64,000 nt of DNA, taken from the NCBI GenBank assembly GCA_046349915.1, contig JAXMBL010000010.1:186001-250000 (forward strand). The letters are read 5' to 3'. The notes below the pieces were generated by a model that saw only the letters and a list, made by a program, of their open reading frames with translations, was not told the origin of the DNA and did not search any database. Shown piece after piece: positions 27,292 through 37,295 of the stretch (position 1 is its first letter; each line of letters opens with the position of its first letter). Made by a program: the position numbers and the translations under genes. This stretch comes from CAIXSC01 sp046349915 (lineage in GTDB: Bacteria > Planctomycetota > Planctomycetia > Pirellulales > Pirellulaceae).

Positions 27292-28590
27292 TCATTGCGG
27301 GTCCATTTCCCCTCGGTCAGGCTCGGCGACCTCCTGCTCTAAGTTATCGCGCTTCCCCGGTGAGCTAGCGGAACGCCCGCTAGCTCCTCCGAGAAAATCC
27401 AACTCTCCCATCCGTCGCCGCGCCTCCTCATCGTGCATGTGGTAGTAGTGGCGCAGCATTTCGCTATCGGCGTGTCCCAGCCAGTCCATGACCATGCGCT
27501 CGGGAACGCCGTTGTTCGCGCACGTCGAGCAAAAAAAGTGTCGAAAGCTATGCAGCCGCCCGTCGGCAAATCCCTTTTCGCCCCTGAGTGCCGGGAAGGA
27601 CTCAGCCAGCGGCTCGATCACCTCGCGCACCAAGATGCGGCGCACCGTGTCGGGCTTCAATCGTCCACCCCGCGGCCCGTGAAAGACGAAACCGTCGCGG
27701 CGTTCCAATCGCCGCAGCACGGCCAGCAGATCAGGGTGGAGCGGGAAGCTGCGACTGCGACCGCTCTTCAGTTCCCGACGAGAGCGTCCCGCCGTTTGTG
27801 GCCTGCCGGTTTCGTCACTGAGCGATAGCCTCCCGGCCGCCAAGTCAATATCTGCCCAACGCAACGAAACCAATTCCGCAATTCGCAGGCCGCTGCATGC
27901 CAGGACGACGATCACGTCAGCGAGCCATTCGAGCTTGTCGTCTTTACGACAGTGGTCGATCATCGCCCGTATTTCTTCCGCCTGATAGCAATACGCACGC
28001 TCACTTTCCGCCTTTCGGAGACGCAGCCCGATGGGCTTCACCCCTTGAAGATGCCCTTCCGCCACGAGCCACTTCACTGCTTGCTTGAGCGTCACAAGTT
28101 CGTGGACAAGGGACTTGTGGGCGTAACCCTGCTTCTCCAAGTGATCCGCGTAGGCGGTGAGCACTTCGGCGTTGACGCCATTCCAAACCGTGATGTCGCG
28201 TGACGTCGCGAATTTTAAGAACTTGTCGAAGACCGTCCGATACCGCTTCGCAGTGGACTTGCGAACTCCGCCGGCGACTCGTGGTCGAGCGATGTGGTTT
28301 TCGTACAACGCGCGACCTTCAGAAAGCGGCAGTGGTCGAAACTCGGTCTCGCGCGCCGTCGAACGTGGCGCCAGTCCGAGATCTTCAGCGCGCTGGCGAT
28401 CCAACTCGGGCAATCGACGAAACGCTTCTGCCCTGTCGCCTGTTCCTAGCGAGTGGCGTCCTGCGCTGGGGGAATTAGAGCGACCGTCGCCGTACCAAAC
28501 GCCATCGCGAAGTATGAGCCTCCACAGAAAAAACGTGCAGCGAACCGCCTCATTCAATCGTTCTCTCGTCATCGTCTCATGTCCTTCCAT
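27292..28590 (-). CDS. int: Tyrosine recombinase / integrase
   Basis: 432 residues from ATG 28590 (an ATG six codons later, just after the upstream stop, is also possible). A SAM-like core-binding domain spans ~85-190. In the catalytic domain are SGLRIAEL (Arg near 235), the LHSFRH box (near 347), GHADSEM and the nucleophile in RHYYH (near 382). These are the R-H-R-H-Y residues of site-specific tyrosine recombinases. It lies next to the 3' end of tRNA-Ser, the classic position for an island integrase, and overlaps the excisionase-like gene upstream by 14 bases. It probably integrates and, with the HTH protein, excises the element. Confidence 0.93.
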   Translation of the reverse strand: MEGHETMTRERLNEAVRCTFFLWRLILRDGVWYGDGRSNSPSAGRHSLGTGDRAEAFRRLPELDRQRAEDLGLAPRSTARETEFRPLPLSEGRALYENHIARPRVAGGVRKSTAKRYRTVFDKFLKFATSRDITVWNGVNAEVLTAYADHLEKQGYAHKSLVHELVTLKQAVKWLVAEGHLQGVKPIGLRLRKAESERAYCYQAEEIRAMIDHCRKDDKLEWLADVIVVLACSGLRIAELVSLRWADIDLAAGRLSLSDETGRPQTAGRSRRELKSGRSRSFPLHPDLLAVLRRLERRDGFVFHGPRGGRLKPDTVRRILVREVIEPLAESFPALRGEKGFADGRLHSFRHFFCSTCANNGVPERMVMDWLGHADSEMLRHYYHMHDEEARRRMGELDFLGGASGRSASSPGKRDNLEQEVAEPDRGEMDPQ

Positions 28591-28933
28591 TGTGAGCGCC
28601 TCGCATCCATCGCGGTCTTGGACCAGCGGGTCTGGATGCGGCTTGGGAATGTTGTGTGGGTAGAACTGCCGACATCACTTCGGCAGAGCTCTGCGATTCC
28701 GTCGGCTGTTCAGCAACGATCGAGAGAGCCGTACGTGGAATCAGAACGCGGCAGCGAGCGCCGCCTGGCTGGACTTTGGGAAGGCGGCCGTTCGCCAAGT
28801 ACCGACGAACGCTCGACATCGACAACCCGGTGAGGGCCGCAAACTCGTCGGGGGAAAGAAAAGGGGTAGCGCTGTCCATGGCGTCGACGCAATTCGGTGA
28901 CAGCTTGCTCGGCGCATCACTCGTCGCCGTCAA
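28577..28933 (-). CDS. Excisionase-like helix-turn-helix protein
   Basis: 118 residues. FLSPDEFAALTGLSMSSVRRYLANGRLPKVQPG (in part) is a MerR/excisionase-type HTH (HTH_17) near residues 26-60. The last third is low-complexity and basic. It overlaps the integrase start, so the two are co-translated, as is common for xis-int pairs in planctomycete islands. The likely role is binding DNA near the attachment site or controlling integrase. Which role applies cannot be told from sequence. Confidence 0.8.
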   Translation of the reverse strand: MTATSDAPSKLSPNCVDAMDSATPFLSPDEFAALTGLSMSSVRRYLANGRLPKVQPGGARCRVLIPRTALSIVAEQPTESQSSAEVMSAVLPTQHSQAASRPAGPRPRWMRGAHNGRT

Positions 28934-29048
28934 GCTGCCCTTATCGTGCCGAGCATCACCACCATCGTCGAATGACGTTGCTTGGCAGCAAACCCCCTCA
29001 AAGGTTGCTGTGAGTCACTCCCTGGCATCGCGCGGGCCGCAGCCTCGG

Positions 29049-30254
29049 TCACACACCACCGGCAGAGAATGCCGAGAGACGGCTCGTCCAGTCGTCCCCA
29101 AGCCGAGCCTTAAGGAATAAGAGGTCTCGATGGATGCAGTCCACCGACACATCCAAGAAGCTGGCCAGTGCCTGCTTGAACTTGCCTTCGCGACGAAGCA
29201 AGGAGTCGGCATGTCTAGTTTTCAGGATCCGCCAATAGTGCTGGACCTCGAATACCCGACGGAAACGGGCAAGCTCTTTTCTAGCAGCGTTGTCACTCGC
29301 GATGATTTCTTTCCATGGAGTCAGATGCGTTGGCTGTTCACCGCCGTGCAACGCGTCATCCAGAATTCTCCGCAGCTCGTCGCGACTCGGAACGGGAATC
29401 GTGTCCGGAATCCAGAACAGGCCTCCCTCTCGAACCAACTGCTGCACGATGGACGCGGGCATTTCCCCCAACAGCAGCGGACCGCGAGGAATCGGCAGCC
29501 ACGGGCCAGCCAGCCCAGTCAATCGCCACCGCCGACAGAACGCCTCGTAGTCGGACAAGAAACCAGTCCACTCGGGATCGGCGCTGGAGGAGTCGGCGAA
29601 TGGACTCTGCGCATCGTGGTTCTCGCCGAGCGTTCCCCCATTCAGTGCAAACGGCGATTGATTCAGAGCCCCGTTCGCGACGAACGACGACCAGCTTTCG
29701 AAGAAGACATCATGCTCGTTCAGAAACGTTGGCTCCGACATCAGCCAACCGGCATACGCTTGCAGAGGCTGGAAGAACCGATTCGAACGCTCCTCCAACG
29801 TATCGAGGTTCTGTTTCAGCTTCGAGACGTCAATGTCCCAGCCGAGTTCCTGGACCTCTTTCAGCGAGGGCCGACGAATTTCACTCCTGCGCAGAAACCC
29901 ATACGAGATCCTCCGCCCCCTCAAAAACCCGACCGTCGCCGAATGGTCGCCGCACAGATTGGACAACTCCAACTCCATGGCCAGAGCATCCGCATCGAAG
30001 GCGTTCTCGCCCAACTCCTTGACCACGTGATTCCACAGCGACCTGGGAAGCGAGTAGAAGTATCGGTCTCGTAGCCACGCATGGTCCCGATACTTGCCGA
30101 AGACAACGTCATCCTTGCGCAGCGGGTCCGGCCGACGACTCGGCGTACCATCCATCGAGCGCCCGTCGTTAGAAGCGCGAGTCGATGAAGTCGCTCGCTT
30201 CGGATCGCGAGCAATCCCGGACGCAGCTTGATCAGGCTTTTTCGCTTTGGCCAT
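29049..30254 (-). CDS. Unknown 401-residue island protein
   Basis: I do not recognise a known domain. The N-terminal ~45 residues are polar and basic (MAKAKKPDQAASGIARDPKR); the rest looks globular and mixed alpha, with tryptophan-rich stretches (GWDIDVSKLKQNLDTLEERSN, then LSDYEAFCRRWRLTGLAGPW). A C-terminal segment (FKQALASFLDVSVDCIHRDLLFLKARLGDDW) resembles a degenerate HTH. It sits between the excisionase-like gene and the defence-like genes on the same strand, so it may be an element-encoded maintenance or regulatory protein. Coding status is supported by its length and by open reading in the direction of its neighbours. The ~290 bases upstream to 30543 show nothing clear. Confidence 0.7.
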   Translation of the reverse strand: MAKAKKPDQAASGIARDPKRATSSTRASNDGRSMDGTPSRRPDPLRKDDVVFGKYRDHAWLRDRYFYSLPRSLWNHVVKELGENAFDADALAMELELSNLCGDHSATVGFLRGRRISYGFLRRSEIRRPSLKEVQELGWDIDVSKLKQNLDTLEERSNRFFQPLQAYAGWLMSEPTFLNEHDVFFESWSSFVANGALNQSPFALNGGTLGENHDAQSPFADSSSADPEWTGFLSDYEAFCRRWRLTGLAGPWLPIPRGPLLLGEMPASIVQQLVREGGLFWIPDTIPVPSRDELRRILDDALHGGEQPTHLTPWKEIIASDNAARKELARFRRVFEVQHYWRILKTRHADSLLRREGKFKQALASFLDVSVDCIHRDLLFLKARLGDDWTSRLSAFSAGGV

Positions 30255-30543
30255 CGATCGAACTCTGCCTTGTCGAGCTTCCCCGTACCCGCCAAATCCA
30301 TCTTTGCTCAGTTAATTATGACACGTTTTGCGTCAGAATTTAACGTGATCAGTAAGCCGAGTGGCAAGAGAGGCATGCGCCGTCCTTCTCACGCTCTGCC
30401 TGCGGAATTTCCCGTTACTCCCTAAACTCCTGGACGTGATCGTCGACGTCCCATCTGACGATCACGCTGGATAATCTATCTCGAACTTCCGGATCCAAAC
30501 GCTGAACGACGAACCAAGCACCCGCGAAAAACGCCTCATCTGC

Positions 30544-31830
30544 CTACTGTACTGGAGTACGTTGCATCAAGAACAAAAGTGTATTGACCAAGAGACTCAG
30601 CAGCCCAAGCCACACCCCGTAGGAAACGACTTGGAATAAGCAGTGAGTCCCTGGATAACGGCCAAAACTGAACCGTGACGGAACTTCAGTTGTGACCTCT
30701 TCCCACTCAATTTCCTTCGTGCGTACGAGCAACACAAGCCTCGCGGCATTATATGAAACAAAGGCGATGAAGCTGAGCAACGAGAGCGTGATCGTCGACC
30801 AAGACGCGTTGATGGATCGCCACTCTCCTGTGCCGTTTATGATGTAACACATCAATGACCATAGGATCGTAATGTCACTCCCGCTTCGCTCCATGGTGAG
30901 CGACGCGAAGTATCTTTTTCCAACAAACGCAACGTATTGCGACATGAATAACGTTATGCACGCCAAGTGAACCCATTGCCGGTAGCCGCTAAACTGACGT
31001 CTGAGCTTCGCCACGTCATCCACAACATTCAGGGAAAGTCGCTGAGTTGGCGTCAATCCTCCGTAGTTTGTGAGTGACAACAGATCGAGCCTCGGAATCG
31101 ACGTTCCTGTGATGTCCCGTACGTCCTTGAAAGTCGTCGCAGAGTCAAAATCATTTTCGAAGAACTTGCAGTCTCGAACCGATGCGCGTCCAAACGCCGA
31201 GCCACGCAGGTTACATCTCGCGAATTCAACTTCTGAAAGACTAGCTGTGACGAAGCAAGCGTTACTCAGGCTACAGCCATCTAGCGATGTCTCACGAAGT
31301 ACAGCTTCATTGTAGTCGCAAGACCCCAGCTCGCTTCGGACTATTGTTGACTTTACAAAGCTTGCCCCGTGAAAGCGGGCCGACTCGAACTTGCAGTCTC
31401 GCATGCGGACGGCAACGAAATCAGCGTTTTGAAAGCTGCATGCGTGAAAAGCACAATGATCGAATGACGCAGCACGAAAGTCACATTTATCGTATAGAGC
31501 ATCACGTGCGTCTATGTCCTTAAACAGGGAAGACTCGCATGAGCACCCGTTGAACTTAGATTTCCGCATGATCGCTGCGTCCAATACAGTCCCATTCAAA
31601 GAACAGTTTATGAACTCTGCCTCGCTAAGGTCCGTACGTGTGAAATTCGCCTTGCGGAACGTGCAGTTCCTGAACACGGCTGGTCCAAACACATACCCCG
31701 AGAAATCCAGTCCGGAGAAATCCGCCGAGGAAATCTCAACTCTGAAATCGGGTACTGATCCCCGCCATTGCTCAAATGCCTTTTTGCCTTCTCGCAATGC
31801 CCTTTCCGCTCTTAATTGTGTAGATGTCAC
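30544..31830 (-). CDS. Pentapeptide-repeat protein with C-terminal membrane segments
   Basis: 428 residues. Residues ~35-255 are pentapeptide repeats (A(D/N)LxX pattern: ADFSGLDFSG, FRKANFTRTDLSEAEF, FHACSFQNADF, CNLRGSAFGRASV), which fold as a square beta-helix. After residue ~290 come four hydrophobic stretches (for example WVHLACITLFMSQYVAFVG and TITLSLLSFIAFVSYNAA), indicating an integral membrane module. The base composition seems more A+T-rich than the neighbours, suggesting recent transfer. It lies ~200 bases downstream of the helicase gene on the same strand. A sensor-plus-membrane-effector role, as in some abortive-infection proteins, is possible but unproven; a plain membrane-anchored repeat protein is the alternative. 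Confidence 0.8.
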   Translation of the reverse strand: MTSTQLRAERALREGKKAFEQWRGSVPDFRVEISSADFSGLDFSGYVFGPAVFRNCTFRKANFTRTDLSEAEFINCSLNGTVLDAAIMRKSKFNGCSCESSLFKDIDARDALYDKCDFRAASFDHCAFHACSFQNADFVAVRMRDCKFESARFHGASFVKSTIVRSELGSCDYNEAVLRETSLDGCSLSNACFVTASLSEVEFARCNLRGSAFGRASVRDCKFFENDFDSATTFKDVRDITGTSIPRLDLLSLTNYGGLTPTQRLSLNVVDDVAKLRRQFSGYRQWVHLACITLFMSQYVAFVGKRYFASLTMERSGSDITILWSLMCYIINGTGEWRSINASWSTITLSLLSFIAFVSYNAARLVLLVRTKEIEWEEVTTEVPSRFSFGRYPGTHCLFQVVSYGVWLGLLSLLVNTLLFLMQRTPVQ

Positions 31831-32028
31831 GTTACCGTTCTCTTATGCAGGGGCATAGACCGAGAATGATAGTTGCGGCCTTGCAGAAACGATCAGAACC
31901 CATGATAGCGATGAGAGACTCCACGCCATGCAAAGCATTTCGTCGAGACTTGATTAACTCGTTTGTTGCAGTGGCTCCTTTCGACTCTCCTCGTTACCCC
32001 AGTCAGCGATGCTGCCTCATCATCTGGA

Positions 32029-35000
32029 TCAACCCGATGCCTCCAATTTCGCCATTGTCGGTTCCCGGTCGGTGCTGGTGAAGATCCCACGCGGAGGTTC
32101 TAAATCAATGCGGAGGTCCTTTACAATTTGGTCGACGGCGTCTTGCGGTAACCTCGCCAGCAAGTAATTGACCAGTTCATCTTGTCGCGGTTGCCCGAAT
32201 ACCATTCGATAAAGTGCCAGAGAGCCGCGCAGCTGGGCCAAACGATCCGCATCGCGGCTTAGAGGCAACGCCGGCACATGACGCTCGATTACGGCTCCGT
32301 TTTCGTGGGGAAAGACCCAGTAAGGAACGAGTTCGCTGGTGCTTATATCGCGATCCACTTCTGCCCTTTCGAAGGCAGTCTTCCAACGATCGGAGAACGG
32401 CACAGCCAACTCCGCACCGTGCTTGAGCGCCACGTTTTTGCGAACCGCGTGACCTTTGTAGCGATGAATGCGCCCCTCGCGTTGCTCCAAGTCCACGGGA
32501 TTGGAAGGCAGGTTCCAGTGCATGATCGCATGACAGTAATGATGAAAGTCGAGGCCTTCCTGACCAACGGAAGTACTGGCCAAGACAAACGGCCAAAACG
32601 GCGAGTTGAACGCCGCCCGCACAATGTCGGCGCGGGCGACGTCACCATCCTTCTCAGTCTTGTCTTGTCCGAATCGAGCAGCAAATCGCGCTCGCATTCG
32701 TCGCGGCACGATCTTTATCTGGTGCGAACGTCCGTTTCCCTTTACGCGGATTTCATCGACGCCGACAGCTGCCGAACGAAGCCCAACTGCAGCGCACATC
32801 GCATTCGAAATCTTGTTGGCAGCCTCAACGGGTTCGAGGGCGCCAACGCCAAGACAATCTCGTAGCACGTGGGCATACTCGTCTAGAACGGCCTGCAAAC
32901 ATCCGTCGGCCGCGTATTCGATAACTCGTAGCCAAAAAGGCTCCTCGCAATTGAGCCCTCGCACCAGTGAGATGACTTCCGGAAGATTAAACAGATTGCG
33001 AAGGCGCCATGCCACGCGACCGGCTGCGAGCCTGATTAGATCGTCGCCTGATCTCGAAACTTCGATGACGCGAGAAATCGATCGTAAGGCAACAACGGCC
33101 GGGTTACCTAACGCAGACTTCGACAGCACCTCCAACAGCTTCGATGGCGGTCGCCCCAGCGGCCGCCGTCCATTCACGGACGAGTCCCTGATGAGCGTCC
33201 TGGCCTGCTCAACGTGTTCCTCCCAGGCGGTCTCTGGTTCGTTCTCACCATCCGCTTCAGCTGTTTCTCCTTCCTCGCCAGACCATTCTGCCGCCAGGTC
33301 TACTCGATCCCAGAACTTATGAGTGTCCTCGGCGTTCTGAGCGAGATCCATCAATATTGGCGCCGCCCAGTACCACCGCTCATCGACATCTCCTTCTCCG
33401 GCCCACCGAGCCGTGACTGTCTCAATCATTGGGGCCAGAGCGTCGCAAGCACGGGCGATCATTTCGTCGCGAGTTGGCGGGAACTCGCCGGCCGCTGCGG
33501 GATCGAATGCCATCGCTAGCGATTTTGACGGGTAGATCAGGCCGAGTACCGGCATGCCCGTTAGTCGATTGTCGGCCCGCGAGAACCGAAGCAAAGCCGC
33601 GATTTTCTTGCGTCCATCCGTCGAGTTGTCGACGGAAATGTCACCCTCGGTATTGCCATGCAAAAGACCAATAGCTCGTCTCTCGGCTTCATGGCTCAGC
33701 ACTGCGGCAATGACCTTGGGAACCACTTTCCAGGACGAAAACACCAGTCGTTTGGTAACGGCCACCGGATCAAAACCGACGAATGCTCCAGACATCTGGT
33801 AATAGGGCAGGCTTGGCGGCAGCCAGAGAAGCTTCCACAGTCCCCTGTCGACCGTGTCGTTGAGCAAGGATCGCAAACGGGCGTTCGCGGGGTCAATTTG
33901 CCGATATGCCTGCACGTCCTCCCACCGCAGGAGACTGCCATCCGCGGCAGCCAACGCTTTGGCGATTTCATCTGTTTCGCCATCCTCCACGATTTCGCGC
34001 AGTGCTCTCTTGAGCTGGTAGTCGTCCATAAAATTCAAGAGGTACGGCGCAGACTTCCAATACTCCACGATGTCGCCATGTTCGAGCAACGCAGCGACTT
34101 TGGCTACCGCGAGGTACTGACGCACATCGGAATCTTCGAGCCGAGGTTGTGATTTCTGCTCACGGAGCATTCCACTACGGTCGTTAGTGACAGCGAGTCT
34201 CTCGGTCCGCGCCATAACCCGTTGTAAACACTGTTCGAGTTCTGACTTGATGCGACGCAATTCGTCGAAAGCGCCGTCTCCCAGTCGGAACATCGCGGCT
34301 CGATAATCCTTGAGCAAACCACGGAGACAGGCGTTCCTTGCCTCGTCATGGCGGGCGAGAAAGTCGTATGTCGCAATGAAGTCCTCGTAGTGATCACTCT
34401 CGCCGTTGTCTTGCTCATGTTGCATCGAGTACATTTTGTACGGCGTGGCAGAGAGTAGAAGTACGCGCACCGCTTCGGCGTTGCCCTCTCGATCGTCGGC
34501 ATACTCGAATAGCGACTTGGCAAGTTCGGCCTCCTCATTGTTCGGATCGAGTAAGTGCTTGAATCGCTGAAATTCGTCGAGGATAACCAAGTCCGGACGT
34601 AGCGCATGAATGCAGGTGCGCCCAAGCAAGGCCCGCAACTCAGCGACAAGACGCCGCCGCTCGTCGCGGCCATTTTCGTCTAGCTTTGAATCACGCCGAG
34701 GGAGATCCTCACACAGCGTAACGAATCGAGTCTGAAGATCTGCTCGGCCTGCGTCGTAATCCAGCTGTCGCTGCTTATCGATCTTCTCGAGGAACATGTC
34801 CCGCAAGGTGACGTCAATCTCCTGATCTTTAATCCAATTGATCCACCACGCAAAATTGTCGGACGTGACGCCGCATCGCAGGACATTCATCGCCCGATTC
34901 TCTTGCAGCTTCCAATGGTCGCGCAACATGGCAAACAGCAACGCCCGCTCTTTGACGATTCCCGTGCCGCCGAGTGGCTCAAGTGAAGTACCCGGCGTCA

Positions 35001-35382
35001 TTGACACATAGTTCACCTTGCGATGCGTGATATCCTTCATCTCGAGAGGCAACAGAGTGGCCCGAGTCGCACGCGCAAAGTCATGCTGCCTGTCCACTCG
35101 CAAGCGGTCGATATTCTGCCGAGCGATGTCGGCATTCGAGCAGACATATACGACGTCGACGCGATCTACCTTGTCCCAAAGGTGCTCGACGGCTTTTGCG
35201 ATGACTCCGCGTGCGATGAGCGTTTTCCCCAACCCCACCTCGTCGGCGACTAGAAACCGGTGGGTGGAATCTGCGTCGGTGTAAAGCCGACGAAAAGCGT
35301 AGTCCACCGTACGCAACTGAAAATCCTTCAGTCCCGCCAGCGCAGAATTGGCGTCGGGTTTCTTCACGTCCGAGGTCGTCAC
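32029..35382 (-). CDS. SNF2/DEAD-like helicase of a putative antiviral operon
   Basis: 1117 residues. The Walker A motif is DEVGLGKT with Lys53; LILDEFQRFKHLL is a Walker-B variant with DEFQ instead of DEAH; LLLSATPYKMY is motif III. The C-terminal RecA lobe carries SVGQEGLDFHHYCHAIMHWNLP and QREGRIHRYKGH (motifs V-VI). It is an ATP-dependent DNA/RNA translocase of superfamily 2. A long insert (~340-700) separates the lobes. It is third in an operon: its ATG overlaps the stop of the PLD-like gene by four bases. Helicase plus PLD nuclease plus DUF6361 suggests invader-DNA recognition and cleavage. Confidence 0.9.
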   Translation of the reverse strand: MTTSDVKKPDANSALAGLKDFQLRTVDYAFRRLYTDADSTHRFLVADEVGLGKTLIARGVIAKAVEHLWDKVDRVDVVYVCSNADIARQNIDRLRVDRQHDFARATRATLLPLEMKDITHRKVNYVSMTPGTSLEPLGGTGIVKERALLFAMLRDHWKLQENRAMNVLRCGVTSDNFAWWINWIKDQEIDVTLRDMFLEKIDKQRQLDYDAGRADLQTRFVTLCEDLPRRDSKLDENGRDERRRLVAELRALLGRTCIHALRPDLVILDEFQRFKHLLDPNNEEAELAKSLFEYADDREGNAEAVRVLLLSATPYKMYSMQHEQDNGESDHYEDFIATYDFLARHDEARNACLRGLLKDYRAAMFRLGDGAFDELRRIKSELEQCLQRVMARTERLAVTNDRSGMLREQKSQPRLEDSDVRQYLAVAKVAALLEHGDIVEYWKSAPYLLNFMDDYQLKRALREIVEDGETDEIAKALAAADGSLLRWEDVQAYRQIDPANARLRSLLNDTVDRGLWKLLWLPPSLPYYQMSGAFVGFDPVAVTKRLVFSSWKVVPKVIAAVLSHEAERRAIGLLHGNTEGDISVDNSTDGRKKIAALLRFSRADNRLTGMPVLGLIYPSKSLAMAFDPAAAGEFPPTRDEMIARACDALAPMIETVTARWAGEGDVDERWYWAAPILMDLAQNAEDTHKFWDRVDLAAEWSGEEGETAEADGENEPETAWEEHVEQARTLIRDSSVNGRRPLGRPPSKLLEVLSKSALGNPAVVALRSISRVIEVSRSGDDLIRLAAGRVAWRLRNLFNLPEVISLVRGLNCEEPFWLRVIEYAADGCLQAVLDEYAHVLRDCLGVGALEPVEAANKISNAMCAAVGLRSAAVGVDEIRVKGNGRSHQIKIVPRRMRARFAARFGQDKTEKDGDVARADIVRAAFNSPFWPFVLASTSVGQEGLDFHHYCHAIMHWNLPSNPVDLEQREGRIHRYKGHAVRKNVALKHGAELAVPFSDRWKTAFERAEVDRDISTSELVPYWVFPHENGAVIERHVPALPLSRDADRLAQLRGSLALYRMVFGQPRQDELVNYLLARLPQDAVDQIVKDLRIDLEPPRGIFTSTDREPTMAKLEASG

Positions 35383-37295
35383 TTTGCACCTCCCGGGTCG
35401 CTGCCACTGGCGACTATTTGTTCGCGAGCACGGTTGATCGGCTCCCAGACCAATTCAAGCTCGGCGGGCAGAATCGATCGTCCCTCAGGCGTCTTGCGCA
35501 GGTCCTCGATCAATCGATGTACTTGACCAAGCTTGTCCGGACTCTGGTGCAGTGCTCGCAGCAAATGCTCTAGCAGCGGCAGAAGTTCGTTAGTGCGTTT
35601 TTCCGAGTCCGAATCCGTTGACTTCCCGATACCGCGTATCTCGTCAAACAAGTGCTCAGGATCGTCTGACAACAGTAACATCAAGAACCGCAGCAGCGTC
35701 CTGGAATCCTTGAGTAGATCTTGAAGCAGTCGTTCCTGTCTGTCGCTGGGCGCACCAATAAGCGGCAAATTGACAACAAACTGCGTCGCGTTCTCGGCGG
35801 CGCCGACTTTTGCGACAACTTCGAAGACCACGAATGACGAGACTGATTCCGGTGCGTGCGGGCCAAATCGGGCTCCCATGGCTTTCCCGTTCTCAACGAC
35901 CTGCGCATCGACGGACGGGAGCATTGCCGGCCTACAACGAACCGTCACTCCGTCCGGAAAATAAAGCGGAGTCGTTCCCTCGATAGTTGTCACGAGCATT
36001 TTACCGTGGAGACTCGAGTCGCCCTCAATGCGTACCACTAGCGTTTGGTTTGCGAGCACTTGACGAACTTGTTCGACGAGCGATTCCACCGCCAGCCTAC
36101 CGCAATCGGGCGTTACCGACTCGGCATCCGGCGTGAATTCGACAAGTAGCGATTTGAGATTGGCCGAGTCGCGATCGTCGCCAATCGTCGCATCAATCCC
36201 AAGGGCACTCTTTTTCCCAATCATTTCGACTAGGAATTCAACATTTCCATTAAATGCCGCTGTCGTCGCGTTGGCTGACCCGGTCCACAGGTGGGCTTTC
36301 CAGCCCGCGTCTGCGACAAATACTTTGGCGTGTAGTCCCGATAGAGTCTCCGTGACCGCAACCTCGGTTGAATCTTCACCTCCGCTAAGGCCTGTTTCCA
36401 GCCCTTCCTCCATTGTGAAGTACCGCCATTGGCCCGTTAAGGATGCGGTGTGAAGCGAGTGCAGTAAATCCGCGCGACTTACGAGGTATCGTTCGCAGCC
36501 GTCTTCGTCGACTCTGTTTAGAAACTCGTCGGTCACGAAGGGAGCCACGACGAGCAAGCGGTCGATCTGCTTGGGAAATGGCCAAGCTCCCTTGCCGTTC
36601 AGGCCAATCGGCCAGAATCGTAACTCTTCAACGGCCTCAGGAAGTTCCCATTTTACGCGTCTGAGTTCCTGGCTGATTCGAGCCGTATCTTGGTTTGCCT
36701 GCTTGCTCACGCCTTGATCCCTAATCGCCAGTGAAGGGAGTTCCTGAAAGAACTCGCCGAGTGGCCGATTTTCGCGGTATCCCAACTGTCGATCGGTAAG
36801 GTCTCCATCCAGCAGCAAGACCGTATCCCATGATCGATCGAAGGTGAGATTTCTCGAGAGACAGAGTAAACGGTAGCGAACATTGTGCTCTGCGTTGGCG
36901 TACCGGATCGCCCACACTTTGGGATGGAACACGGCCGCTCGACCTGCTTTTGCGGCCGGAGCTTGCACCTCGATCACCTCTTGCTCCAAGTACGTCAACA
37001 GTCGCTGGTTCGCGGGAGGCACCTTGATTTGCCCGGCTTGGCAATAAATGTGAATTCGATTGGCGCACCTGCGGAGCGATTCGAGCAGCGCCAGGGGATC
37101 GGCCGCAGGTACCGAGGGGTCTGCCGCCAACCGGCCGTCGTCCCCTTGCCAATCAAACATTGCGAATGACAAGGGAGTCGTGAGAAGCGCGATCAGGTCT
37201 AACGAATAGGTCGTGCCAATGGCGCAGTCGAAGCGGTAGCCCAATGGCGGTCGCAGGGAGGATAGCAGGAGTTGACGGCCGCGAGGATCAAGCAT
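35379..37295 (-). CDS. Phospholipase-D-like (HKD) protein
   Basis: 638 residues. One clear PLD signature is visible: LHAKVFVADAGWKAHLWTGSANAT, with His322 and Lys324 and the following GSANAT box. A second HxK is not obvious, so the protein may work as a dimer or use a degenerate second half. PLD-like proteins in this setting are usually nucleases rather than lipases. The N-terminal ~150 residues (DPRGRQLLLSSLRPPLGYRFD) are typical of PLD proteins that accompany helicases in defence loci. It overlaps DUF6361 upstream by 8 bases and the helicase downstream by 4, so the three are translationally coupled. Confidence 0.85.
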   Translation of the reverse strand: MLDPRGRQLLLSSLRPPLGYRFDCAIGTTYSLDLIALLTTPLSFAMFDWQGDDGRLAADPSVPAADPLALLESLRRCANRIHIYCQAGQIKVPPANQRLLTYLEQEVIEVQAPAAKAGRAAVFHPKVWAIRYANAEHNVRYRLLCLSRNLTFDRSWDTVLLLDGDLTDRQLGYRENRPLGEFFQELPSLAIRDQGVSKQANQDTARISQELRRVKWELPEAVEELRFWPIGLNGKGAWPFPKQIDRLLVVAPFVTDEFLNRVDEDGCERYLVSRADLLHSLHTASLTGQWRYFTMEEGLETGLSGGEDSTEVAVTETLSGLHAKVFVADAGWKAHLWTGSANATTAAFNGNVEFLVEMIGKKSALGIDATIGDDRDSANLKSLLVEFTPDAESVTPDCGRLAVESLVEQVRQVLANQTLVVRIEGDSSLHGKMLVTTIEGTTPLYFPDGVTVRCRPAMLPSVDAQVVENGKAMGARFGPHAPESVSSFVVFEVVAKVGAAENATQFVVNLPLIGAPSDRQERLLQDLLKDSRTLLRFLMLLLSDDPEHLFDEIRGIGKSTDSDSEKRTNELLPLLEHLLRALHQSPDKLGQVHRLIEDLRKTPEGRSILPAELELVWEPINRAREQIVASGSDPGGAK

